A model generated the notes under the pieces. It had not been told where the DNA came from and ran no database searches. It saw only the letters and a program-made list of their open reading frames with translations. From Vanilla planifolia (Eukaryota; Streptophyta; Magnoliopsida; Asparagales; Orchidaceae): a DNA stretch of 64,000 nt. Below are positions 38,280 through 48,504 of the stretch, piece after piece. The stretch spans positions 18,334,607 through 18,398,606 of the forward strand of contig CM043877.1 of NCBI GenBank assembly GCA_023846275.1, in the 5' to 3' direction. Numbering within the stretch: position 1 is the stretch's first letter; each line of letters opens with the position of its first letter. Both the position numbers and the translations under genes were made by a program.

Positions 38280-39350
38280 AATCTTATGGGGTATTGATGT
38301 CAGCTCAAATGGCTCATTAAGAATCATGATTGACTCTTTATAAACCATTAAATTTGAAACATTAAAGGTATTACTAATGTCATAGTCATGTAGTAGCTCC
38401 ACATTGCATGCATTTGGTCTAACCTTTTTAAGATTCAAAAAGGATTCGTGCTTCTTGCATGTAACTTCATAAATTTCATGGTGAAAACCTTTCAAACCTA
38501 ATTTTGATCTAATACATAATCTTGTTTTGAGAATTCTTTATACTTATGAAGTACATGGACCAATCTCTCACACTACGTATTACTGATGTTTATTTTATTT
38601 TTGATATGCTCATGGACTTCTCTTATATGTTGTGTAAACTCTAATGTAGACATGGAAATGCATGCTTGAATGGGTAATATAAATAATTCAATTGGGTTAT
38701 GAGATTATATTTGTTATAGGCTTCAACAAGTCTCATTCCTATTGACTTATCAATGAAACTATTTTAGGCATATTCTACACATGGTAAAAGAAAATTTTTT
38801 ATATTTTCTCCTCCCAAATATTGTAATAAAATTCTTATGCTATGATTTATGACCTTAGTTTAACCATCAATTTTGGGGTGGTGGATAGATTAAAATTTTG
38901 AGTTTGTCCCTATAAGATGTCAAAGGATTTCCCAAAAGTATGATATGAAATAGACTAGGAAACCATCAAGCTTTACACTTAAAAATAAATATAAAATGTG
39001 TGAAACATCAAAAGTTTTGAAGAAAGAGTTCATTCTAGATATTTTTATAAATCAATCTACCATAATGAAGATGCAATATTATCTTTGAAGGGATTTGGAT
39101 AATCCAAAGACAAAATCCATACTACGATTCTTTCATGGTCACAATAGTTTTCACAATGGGATGTAAAATCTAGTGTTTTGGGCATGCTGTTTGGAGATTA
39201 CACAAGTCTTAAACTAGCAACTATCAGAATTGCATGTCATTTTAATTCTAGCTAATAAAACCTATCTTCAATAGCCATGATAGTTTTGAGTTATCCAAAA
39301 TGATCTTGTAGCCTTCCTTCATGTATGTCCTAAACTAAGAAATCCCTAAA
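38280..39350 (-). pseudogene. Gypsy integrase relic
   Basis: Minus-strand pieces in order: zinc-binding domain text 'EDRFYWLELK' near 39280, core start 'SMDFVFGLSKSLQR' followed by a stop near 39110, 'HHPKIDG' near 38880, 'GGENIKNFLLPCVEYA' near 38800 and 'NSFIDKSIGM' near 38745. The C-terminal part at 38495-38277 is a 72-codon open stretch with 'KKVRPNACNVELLHDYDIS' and 'TFNVSNLMVYKES', matching the region after the core in gypsy elements whose tail reads 'ISxTFNVxDLxxY'. The first catalytic aspartate (MDF) is kept, but frame breaks are numerous. It is a dead relic. Confidence 0.85.
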
Positions 39351-40127
39351 TAATGTTTGCAATATGCATATTTGATTATCATTAAAATGGGTTTAGGTGT
39401 TAAGTGATGATAAGTTCGAGATATGTTACACTATTAATGAAAATTATATTAATACTACTACCACTATCCCTAAAGACATTCAAGGTTCCTTTGGGTGATG
39501 ATGCTCTCTATTAATGGTGGGTGTCTATAGTTTCAATAAACAACTGACCTTGTTTGGCTTTTATTTCATTTAATAAAGTAATACCTTTTATTCTTCTTTA
39601 AGTAAAAATCATTAGAAGTAATGATTTAAGGATTCTTCTTATTTAGGTTGTTCTTAAGGCTTAAGGTACCTTTAAAGATGGGTGTGTCACACTTTGTGTA
39701 CTTCATAAGCTTATCATCATCATTTTCTCATTATTATCCCAAAAAAGGTCATTGATCCTAATAGGCATTTGATTAGGTAGGTTGATAATATTAGGTTTAG
39801 AAAGGGTATGCCCATTTTGAGGTTATTCTAGCTGGGTGATGCTAACTCTATATTCTTTTATCTTGGTTTTCATATTTTTAGTCTGGTTAGGAGGTCTTAG
39901 AGTGTTATTTTTACTTAGCTAATTTCTAGGTGCTCCATTTTGTAAGATCTAAATCATTTACTTAAATTGTGCTCTTTAGAGAAAAGAAAAATCCCTCATT
40001 TTTTTGTCCTTTTGTCCACATTTTTTAATGATTATTACAAAAAAATAAAAGAGGAGTTTACTTTAGTTTTTATCTATTATCAATGTTGCAAGCACTAGCA
40101 TATCTTATCTCTGGTACTGGTTTTGGT
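39351..40127. other. Decayed interior of the gypsy relic
   Basis: This should hold the upstream part of pol and gag, but I recognise no domain. Confidence 0.35.
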
Positions 40128-41690
40128 ATCATATGGGCATTATAAACTGTAATAAGCAACTTAGATATTAACTTGCATATGTTAAGAGAAAAAAACTATG
40201 GAGGATAAATATGAGAAATTGGAAAAGCAGTAAGAAAGAGATACTCATCTAAGGTGATCTTAGACAAGTGGTTATTGGTAACAACATAAAGGTTGCTCCA
40301 TATACTAAGCCCACAATCTCTTCAATGGCATAGAAATGAGGTATTCAAAAATGGAATGATAAAATAAATCTTGTGATAAAGAAAAAGCAAAGTAAAGGTC
40401 ATATTGGTATAGATTAAAGCACTAAAAAGACCTTACTAAGCCTTACAAAAACTAAAGTAATAATGTAGTTACACAAAAAAGCAATCCAAATACTTAAGCA
40501 AACTAAATCATAAAGAATAGAGAAGGTGATGATAGGAAAGATTCATGAATGAAATCTATCAAACTTTCATAAAGAAGTGAAAAGAAAATAATGAAGTAAA
40601 AGGGAAATAATAAAACCATTATACGATGACAATAAGAAGATGTTCTCATAGTGTTCGAAGAAAACTATATTGACAACACACTACATGAGCCTCACACTCC
40701 ACTTAGTACCAAAGCCTCAATGAATAAGCACATCAGAGTTTATATACATGAAGTAACATGATGTAAAGGAAAGTGGAAACTTCAATTACACCAAAATCAT
40801 CTTTTCCAAAGGATAGGCTTCCCCATTTATAAAGAGCTTAAGTAAAAAAGACAAATAAAAATGAAAAAAAAATGTACAAAATCTATGGTCAAATGATTTT
40901 GCAAAGCAGCTTTATAAAAAGCTACATTCTCAGTTCAGTGCTTGGATTTGTGTTGATTGTCATAGGTCAAATCTAGTTTAACATGCAACAAGTCAGGGCA
41001 ATATTCGAAGATCTGTGTACATTCATGGGTCGAAGGACCTATTTTCTTAAAAGTTTAGACTGTCAGATCAGTGTGATGTCATCTGTTTCTGTTCAAGGGT
41101 TGAATTTGGGTTAATGTTTCATGGGTAGAATCTAAGTCGACGTGTAATGGGTCGAGTAGGTGGCTCTATTAGATGATCTGTTCTACTAACAGGTCATTTT
41201 AGAGAGTTTGCATACGTGGGTGGATCTGTGTGCATTTGTGGGTCACAATAATTGTTCTATTTACAAGTCAAATTGGTGGGTCAACAAAGCATCGACAGAT
41301 CTATTTTTTTTAAAAAGTTAACAAACCCATGATTTGAAACAGGCTTAGAAGACTTGTTCAACAAATCATTTTAACTCGATGTGGTTCAACATGGTCATCA
41401 TCATGTCAAGCCTGCTGGCGATGATCAGTAGTGGTGGTAATGGTTAATAGAGCCAATAGGAATATACCTAATTGGCCATTTTGTGTTCTTTTTTATGTCC
41501 AAGCATGCATTTTGAGCTTGGAATGCAAAATTTGGCTCCATTCTAACTCCACACTTGAATAATAGATATGTTGATTGTTTAGAAGTGTTGTCAAATGCTT
41601 GAATGGTAATTGGGCATCAAATATCTTAACATCAACTGATGTCCTCTCCAAGTTGGATGATGTGTTGATGGTCACATCGTACTTACCAAT
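40128..41690 (-). repeat. Right LTR of the gypsy relic
   Basis: The partner of 36432-38000, strongly diverged. Its 'gggtc' rich middle (40960-41300) corresponds to the tandem array of the left LTR. Confidence 0.7.
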
Positions 41691-41769
41691 CATTTAGATT
41701 TGACTATACAATTAGTTTAGAATGATGAGTAATGATTAGTTTGACTATTTTTTTGTTAAATATTGCTAT

Positions 41770-42520
41770 AGTTTTTTATGGGAGATTAGTGTCACTATAG
41801 AGCATTCTAAAGATTATTTGAAGGCATCCAAACATATGAGAAAAGGCTAATACTTGACTTGCTTATCTTTGAGAAAGAGCTTTATAATGGAATCATAATT
41901 ACTAAGAGAAGAGGATAATAAGGCCTTGTTACATGCATTGGTCTCATCCTAACAAGCTTTCTTTCTTCATTCATTGAGTTAAAAGAAAATTCTCATTTGT
42001 ATAGTTTTATTATGTTGTTAATGTGTCTCTTGTTTAATTGTTCCCAGGTTATAAGACAATTTTATTGATTTTTATATTTGATTTTTTATCCCATTAATGA
42101 GACTCTATACTAGTTTTTTTAGTGGTATTTTGCATGATTTGTACAATCCTTTGGACTAGTGTCCTAGGATTTTTTAAGCTTGTGTTATAAGATTTTCTAT
42201 GCTAGTGTTATAAGCTTTTTTAGGCCAATGTTGTATGCTTTTCTAACTGGTTCTTGTATGGACTTTTGGTCCAATATTTTATGCTTTGTTTAGCATTTTG
42301 TCTAAGGTAGATGTAGATCAGATTTTAGATTGAACTATTTGAAACCCTTATCTTTACCTTGTATCCTCTCACAATATTCTTTCAAAGTTAAACAAGATCT
42401 TGTAAAACTAGTTATAATAACATTTAAGAATTATAAAATGGCTTCTATTATGATTTATTTGTGTTACTTGAATTTGTAATTTGCATAATTCACCCTATCT
42501 TGTGGACATCATGCTCCTAA
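41770..42520 (+). repeat. Copia LTR remnant, copy B
   Basis: Collinear with 32860-33600, including 'agataataaggcc'-like text, 'gtgtctcttgtttaattgt', 'aaagttaaacaagatc' and the terminal 'cataattcaccctatcttgt', which is the end pattern of copia LTRs in this window. It contains 'gtagatgtagatcagat', the counterpart of 'ggatgtaggcacgggt' at 55497. No internal region follows, so it may be a solo LTR or a truncated element. Confidence 0.65.
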
Positions 42521-43985
42521 TTTCTTAACACCATTTATAATGCTTATTTATTCTCACACCTCCTATAATATTTGATAAGATCATTACCTTTGATTTGATC
42601 CTCTTGATGATTAATATTTTTATTTAATTCCTTTAATCAAACCATCTATTCATCCATCAGATCAATTGATCCTTTAAGCCTTCATCTGGTGATAAATAGA
42701 CCATCCCTTCTCCTTGTTGGACTATCTGGTTATCATTAGATAATCCTTAACTATGTATTAATTAACTATCAAAAACTTCAACTATTTTCTCAAAAATTAT
42801 TGGACCATCAAATACCAATATTAAACCATCTAATAAAGACTTAGCCTCCTTCGTAATGATGATCAAACAATTAGATTACTCAATTAAATTATCCAATCCA
42901 CATGAAAACTTCAAGTTTCCAAACTTGTGAGTTCCTATTCCTAGACCAATTCTTTCCTTAGTATTTCTAATGTGATATCATCCTCCATAATGTGAGCATT
43001 TCTATTGAATTTCTTAAACCAAAATGAATTATGAAGGAAAACCACGTCTTTGCATTCTTCATAGTTTCTCCTTGAATCCCTTGCAAAAATCATTTCTATA
43101 CCATGGCTTTTTGCATGATTTACTATCTTAAATCTATCCCTAAGCAAGGAGACCATTCTAAGAGCAATTCTTCCCTACCCAATGTGTTCCCTCATCTCAA
43201 ATAATGCATGAAAAGTTGGTGGGAATTTTAAGATTTTAGAGAAATTAGTTTATGATTTTTAATAAATCAATAAATTAATAAATTAAAATTCTTAAATAAT
43301 CCTTTTGATGAAAACCTTACAAAAAATTGTATGTTCCTTATTTATCACTTAAAATAAATCCCAAACATTGTCAAAAAAAACTAAAATTATTTATTCATAA
43401 ATTCTTTACCTCCCACCTTTTTGCATTCATCCCACCTTGTAGTCATTATATTTTTGCCAAATAATTTATCATTTAAATAAATTCTAAAATAAGTATTAAA
43501 TTTATAAAATAATTTCATCAATATTCCTTTTGGAATGTTATGAAAACTTCATCATTATTCATATTGAAGTCAATCTCTTTGCCTTCATATATTTTCTCCA
43601 TGATCTACTAGATGTCATTGTCCTTATCTTAAGCTTCCTTAAATGCTTGTAGCCAATCTACTAGTATTGCTAATTAAGAAAAGTTCTTTGTTTGATGATG
43701 TTCTAGCATTAACCTCAAATGATTCATCTCCATGATTAGTTAAGCTTCCTTAAAAGCTAGTTATAATGCTAATTAGACAAACTCTATAGCTCAAAGCATT
43801 AACCACAACATTTCTTTGGATGATAAATTTTCTAACTCAAATTCTTTTGAGTTTGAGTCATCTTTTTTGTCTCGTGTTCATATATTTTTATGCAAATAGA
43901 TTGCTTAGACTGATTTATGAACATTTAACTATTCAAGCCATAAAAGTAATGCCTCCATATCTTTAGTACAAACACAATAATAAGA
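42521..43985. other. AT-rich DNA with one unexplained 71-codon open frame
   Basis: 42590-42900 repeats words such as 'ggactatctgg', 'gaccatc' and 'accatctaat', which also characterise 24400-25480. A minus-strand open frame at 43156-42941 (start MVSLLRDRFK, end LEILRKELV) has a balanced composition for this AT-rich DNA but matches no family I know. The rest shows nothing. Confidence 0.35.
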
Positions 43986-43989
43986 AGCT

Positions 43990-45400
43990 CTAGACCATAA
44001 ATTAGATAATTCTTTTTATATGGCCTTAACTGCTCAGAAGCATATGTGATCGTCTTTCAATTTTTCATAAGTACTTGGCCCAATCCTTGTTCTAAAGCAT
44101 TGTTGTACACTTGAAATTCAACATTAGCTTGAACTAAAATAGGGATAAGTGTAGAACTTAATCATGCCTTGAGAATTTGGAAACTCTTTTAACATTCATT
44201 ATTCCATTGAAATGTAATAACTTTCTAAGTATCCTTGTCAAAGGAACTACAATGTGCAAATCCCTTTAATAGATTTCCTATAACATCTTGCTAGCCCCAA
44301 GAAACTTTTGACTTCAATAACATTGAGTGGTTTATGCCATCCATAGTAACAACAACTTTCTAGGAATCCATAACAAGTCTCTCAATATTTAACTCATGCC
44401 CATGGAATACATTGTGTAACTAAAAGCTACATTTACATTATTTAACATATAATTATATTCTTTTAATCTTTGGAACACCTTATTCAAATTCACTTCATGT
44501 TCCCTTTAATCCTTAGAATATTCCTAAAAATATGTATGAACACAATCACAAACTAATGTAGCCACTATTTGAATACATTATGCCTTAGATTCATGAATGC
44601 TACTAGAGCATTTGTCATTCTAATAGGAAATACTAGAAATTCATAATGCATATATCTAGCCTTGAAAGCTGTCTTTGGAATATTATCCTTCTTGATGTTT
44701 AGCTAATGTCAATTAGAAAATAGATCAATTTTAGAAAATATAACTATCCTTACTAATCAATCAAAGATTTCATCAATTCTTGGAATAAGAAATTTATTCT
44801 TCATAGTATCATTATACACATGCACTTTCTTAGGCTATCACTTTTCTTCTTTACAAATAACATAAGTACACCCCATAAGATACACTTTTCTTGATGCAAC
44901 CCTTTACTATCATTTCCTATAATTGAGTTTTCATTTCTTATAGTTCTAATAGTGTTAATCTTATAAGATGCTCTCAAGGTAGGCCCAGCACTAGGCATCA
45001 AACTCACACCAAATTTAATTTCTCTATGATAAGAAAATCCGAATAAATCTTTTAGGAACACTTTAGGATAATCACATACTACAAAAAATATCATATATCT
45101 TAAGGTTTTCTATATTAACTACTCGTACATTTGCTTGAAATAATGGTAAGCTTTTGCATTCTTTTTTATGTCTTTAAAGATTTTATTATTGATATCTTTC
45201 CACCTTTCCCAAAGTAGATAACATTTGCATCATCTTCCATATAGATCTTTCTCTTTTTCTCTCAATAGTCAATAAACACTTGACAAGTAGGTAGCAAATC
45301 TATGCCTAGAATTACATCAAATTTCTTCAATTTAATAATGATCAACTAGGAATTAAATAATTTTCTATTGATTTTTTCCTTCATGTCTTATTATGTGCTA
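43990..45400 (-). pseudogene. Gypsy protease/reverse transcriptase/RNase H relic
   Basis: Minus-strand text in pol order: 'KKFDVILGIDLLPTCQVFIDY' pieces of the protease tail near 45330-45260; 'CDYPKVFLKDLFGFSYHREI' and 'VLMLFVKKKSDSLRKCM' of the reverse transcriptase start at 45080-44810; 'VIFSKIDLFSN' and 'KTAFKARYMHYEFLVFPIRM' at 44740-44600; 'VIEVKSFLGLARCYRKSIKG' near 44330-44265; and RNase H-like remnants down to about 43990. The longest open piece is 97 codons. Stops and frameshifts are frequent. No integrase or LTR pair could be assigned, so it is a truncated element. Confidence 0.85.
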
Positions 45401-45796
45401 ACTTTCTCACCCTTATTTAGTTTAACTTTCTCTATAAATGCATGTGCCTCCTTTTATGTGATAATGTAACATTCTCAAATAAAAAAATTATTAATTTGCT
45501 CTTCTACATTTTATTTTCATTTTGGAAATTATTTTGAATTAATTTAAGTTTTAAAAATTGGAAAATTAGCTAAAAAGAGTTGCACAACTCTTAAAGAAGG
45601 AAGGTGAAGTTCAAATAACAAAAATTTAGAAACTAATCCATTCCAATTTTATCAAAATTGGAACCATTCACCAACCAAACTTAATGATATTACTATTTTA
45701 ATATTTCTAATATTAATTAGAACAAAAAGTAATACAAAATATTGAACAATGCCAAAATATTACAAAATTTATATGACATGTAGAGCTCATAGGGGA

Positions 45797-46133
45797 ACGA
45801 ATTGATCTTGTAGGATTCACAAGAAATTCTTCGATTTCTTCCGAAAATCGATCTGATTCTATCTTTGTTCGTTCCATTTGAAGAACAGAAGGATCCCAAA
45901 GAATCGATCTTTCTTTGAATTGCTGAATCTATGTTTGATTTATCAATGTGTGATATTCTGAATCCTCATTTCTAACGGAATCAAAATGATCTCTGGATTG
46001 ATCAGAAGAAGATCCTTTCCATTGGCTGGAATCCGTTACTCGAACGAAAATAGATCTTGTGGAATCATATTGAATATTTGACAATACATTCCGTACCTTA
46101 CTAAAAAGCTGATCCTTGTAACCTATTTGAAAC
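45797..46133 (-). pseudogene. ycf2: Nuclear plastid DNA insertion: ycf2 fragment
   Basis: The minus strand encodes text matching chloroplast Ycf2, a very large plastid membrane-associated ATPase-like protein of the import/proteolysis motor: '[20 protein letters not shown]', '[20 protein letters not shown]', 'RSILWDPS', and '[16 protein letters not shown]'. One codon is now a stop (after LINQT). About 26 codons expected between 'ESDRFS' and 'EEIEEF' are missing, an in-frame deletion of about 78 bp relative to my memory of typical angiosperm Ycf2. Codon use and GC content differ from the AT-rich flanks. It is too short and broken to function; this is a NUPT. Confidence 0.9.
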
Positions 46134-46971
46134 ATTGTTGATAAATTTTTAGAAATTAGTTGGATTAAAAAATATAAAAAATAGCTAAAATGATAAGGTT
46201 TAATTAAACCTTTTATTTAATTCCTAAACCTAATTTCTATGATGGTGCAATAGGGAAAGAAAAAATAAGTAATTAATTAACTTATTAAACATAAAGCCAA
46301 CCAATTCATGTGATCTAAGAAAGGTGAGTGTTCACACTACTCTTATTGTATAAATAGGTGTGACTATTTAAGGGGGGAGACTTAAAGATAGAAAATAACC
46401 CTTAAACAAAAGGATATAAAGGTTTTGGGTTTGTATTGGAGCTGCTATGATTCTAGAAAATGAGATTCCCAAGTCCTTATAGGAAAGGAAAAAATAGAAG
46501 GAAATTAAGGAACTTTATAAAAGCAATTACAAGGAAAGATCCTTAAGGAATGTCAACTACATTTAGAAAATCTAAGGTAGAGTTATATGTGTTTTTATGC
46601 ATATGATTGATCCTTCTTGTTATGGAACATGATCAACTATGTTTTCTTTTTATAAATCTCATGAAAGAGTCGATATTTACAAGATTCACATATGTTTGGG
46701 TTTCTTGATATCATTACTTATAAGTGAATAGTAAGTTAACATAAAGATGAGAATTATATGGGTGATAGAATGGAAGAACAAAATAAAGCACTTTAAAAAT
46801 TATTTGAATAATAGGATTGTCATAGAAATTCATTCGAGCAAACAAGGGTTTGCCAACAAAATTATGAAATTTGATAAAAGTTTGATTCTTTAAGAAAATG
46901 AGGCCTTATGAGATAACCTTGTGAAAATGAGATAGGTGCCTTAAAGTTCCAATGGAAAGTAGGATAGGTAA
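46134..46971. other. AT-rich DNA inside the probable gypsy LTR
   Basis: No gene or bounded repeat is seen between the plastid fragment and the small 5S-bearing element. Confidence 0.4.
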
Positions 46972-47306
46972 TGTGCAACATAAAAAAGAGTGGACACTGG
47001 ATAATGCCTTAAGAGTGAAATCACTGAGCAACAAATGAGGAATAGTCTTATATTAGCTATTGAGGAGAAGATAGTAATATATATTTATATATATTAAATA
47101 TTATAGTTTTAAGATGTAGACACAGGTTTGAGGAGCAAAGCCCATATAGATTTCATGAAAATTCTATTATTAAGCACGTTATATTTGGAGTATTATTAGG
47201 ATGGGTGATTAAAGGGAAGGGACCTTTAAAAAGGACAAAACTTAGATTTGATAGTACAACCTAAAGGAATAATATTTTAACATAATGAGATTAGTTGATA
47301 TAATTA
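46972..47306 (+). repeat. LTR 1 of the Cassandra-like element
   Basis: It pairs with the block starting at 47340. Start words 'agagtggacactggataatg' correspond to 'agagggtagaagtggatgcc'. The end is placed just before the primer-binding-site-like sequence. Confidence 0.55.
47149..47225 (+). other. 5S rRNA-like domain, copy 1
   Basis: It aligns without gaps to the part of plant 5S rRNA from GATCCCATCAGAAC to the box-C end: 'gatttcatgaaaat', then 'ttaagc', then 'taggatgggtga' at 47197-47208. About 38 of 62 bases agree, counted by hand against the 5S sequence as I remember it. The first third of 5S is not recognisable, so this is not a functional 5S gene. Confidence 0.6.
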
Positions 47307-47319
47307 TAATATCAGAACC
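47307..47319 (+). promoter_or_regulatory. Primer-binding-site-like sequence of the TRIM
   Basis: 'taatatcagaacc' differs from TGGTATCAGAGCC at three positions, all G-to-A changes. Confidence 0.55.
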
Positions 47320-47339
47320 TATAACACTCAAAGAGTGCT

Positions 47340-47755
47340 TGTAACACCTAAAGAGGGTAGAAGTGGATGCCAAGTAATGTAATAAGAGAAGAATTACTAA
47401 ACAAAGAGTTGAACTTACGTAAGGTTTCTAGTGATGTAGAGATGAATTGTCCCACATTATTTATTAAGAGGAGATCCTAGTCTGTATAAGAGTCTAAAAA
47501 TATCAATGCAACCTTTTGGGATAAAATTTACTTGGATTCCAAGAAAACTCTATAGTTAAGCATGATATAATAAGAGTAGCTTTTGGGTGAGTGATTAAGG
47601 GGAAGGGCTAAGAAGGGGGTAAATGATTAAAGAGAAAGGCCCTTTAAGAAGGGGATGAGTGATTAAGAGGAAGGGTCCTTTAAGAATGACAAAACTCTCT
47701 TGGCTTATTTCAAGGTGACTCCAAAGTACAATACCTTTACTTATAATGAACTAAA
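47340..47755 (+). repeat. LTR 2 of the Cassandra-like element
   Basis: It begins 'tgtaacacc' and carries a promoter-like 'gtcccacatt...gtataagag' stretch (about 47448-47493) before its 5S-like domain. After the domain a 'gattaaggggaaggg..cctttaagaa' unit of about 40-45 bp is present about three times (47589-47690), which lengthens this LTR. The end is inferred by matching 'gacaaaact' at 47237 and 47688. Confidence 0.5.
47535..47612 (+). other. 5S rRNA-like domain, copy 2
   Basis: 'gattccaagaaaactc', 'agttaagcatg' (from 47554) and 'agagtag' follow the 5S order GATCCCATCAGAACTC, AGTTAAGCGTG, AGAGTAG. About 39 of 62 bases agree by hand count. Copies 1 and 2 preserve different 5S positions, so a common 5S ancestor is more likely than chance. 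Confidence 0.6.
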
Positions 47756-48492
47756 TGTCATATAATAAGAACTACAGAATGTATAACCCAAGTAGAATAG
47801 AGTTCATAAGGGTACACCTAAGTCCATAATGATAAATGGGGAATTGTAGGAAGAACTATGATTTAAAAACTAAGTGGTTAAGCAATTTCTAGAACAATGA
47901 AAATAAGGAAACTTTCTATACATAAAAGTACTTGTACTATAGTTTTTTTTTGCATTTTGATTTACTTATCATGCTTTTGTCTTTATTATATTCACATTGT
48001 TGTAGTATCATGATATTTTTTATATTATTCACATGGTTATGATAAAATCTTGTTCTTTTATAGTATTCATATGGTTATGAAATAGGCTCAGAATGTGACT
48101 TGAAATTATGTGATATTTTACATGGAGATTATGCTAATTTTTTATTGGTCTTATAAAAGTTGGTTTATCCTATCTTAGCATGTTCTCTTTCAAGTAACAT
48201 GGTGGAGATGAGTATTTAACATTTATTTTACTTTGCTTTTATTTTGGAAAATAATGTTTTAAGATTTGGTTTGGTAATGTAATAATGTTATTTCTTCAAT
48301 AAAGAAAGGAGTCCTAGTTATTTTTTTAATGTATTCTACTATAAAAGTTGTAATAAGATATTTGAACATTTTGAATGCAAAAATTTGATTTAGTCTTTTA
48401 TATACTATTTATTTACTTAGAATATTGTATAAAAAATAATTTTTAAACCTAAGATAAGAAATTCATATGGTGATGCTATGGGTGTTACAAAA

Positions 48493-48504
48493 TGGAATTA
48501 GAGC
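48493..48504 (+). promoter_or_regulatory. Gypsy primer-binding-site-like sequence
   Basis: 'tggaattagagc' matches TGGTATCAGAGC at 10 of 12 positions and stands three bases after an LTR end 'gttaca'. Confidence 0.55.

Larger units (their letters stand above)
36432..41690 (-). mobile_element. Ty3/gypsy relic with two LTRs and integrase
   Basis: Two diverged direct repeats of roughly 1.5 kb (about 36432-38000 and 40128-41690) enclose about 2.1 kb with minus-strand integrase relics. 'ctctggtactggttttggta' at about 40109-40128 could be a decayed reverse complement of the Met-tRNA primer-binding site, in the right place for a minus-strand element. Gag, protease and reverse transcriptase are not recognisable. 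Boundaries are approximate and no target duplication was found. Confidence 0.75.
46972..47755 (+). mobile_element. Cassandra-like TRIM with 5S-rRNA-like domain in LTRs
   Basis: Two related blocks of about 330-415 bp start 'tgtgcaacataaa' (46972) and 'tgtaacacctaaa' (47340). Each holds, at about 175-195 bp from its start, a stretch resembling the 3' two thirds of plant 5S rRNA. Between them lie only about 35 bp with a primer-binding-site-like 'taatatcagaacc' (47307-47319). Very short LTR element, minimal interior, Met-tRNA site and 5S domain in the LTR are together the known definition of Cassandra TRIMs, non-autonomous elements with Pol III promoter sequences. Many differences from 5S are C-to-T, as expected of methylated repeats. 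Ends and target duplication are uncertain. Confidence 0.65.
45465..48489 (+). repeat. Probable gypsy 5' LTR hosting two later insertions
   Basis: It starts 'tgtaacattctc' at 45465 and ends 'gggtgttaca' at 48489. A primer-binding-site-like sequence (48493-48504) lies just beyond the end, in the place expected for a plus-strand gypsy element. Within it lie the ycf2 fragment and the 5S-bearing small element; without them it would be about 1.9 kb, similar to the LTRs at 8.2 and 15 kb. The second LTR was not found, so the start is tentative. Confidence 0.45.

Noticed and set aside
45717-45899. 60-codon open frame read as a gene
   Set aside because: Most of it is the end of the ycf2 plastid fragment running into AT-rich flank.
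47149-47225. Functional 5S rRNA gene
   Set aside because: The first third of 5S is missing and many conserved bases are changed; the copy is embedded in an LTR-like repeat with a second copy 386 bp away.
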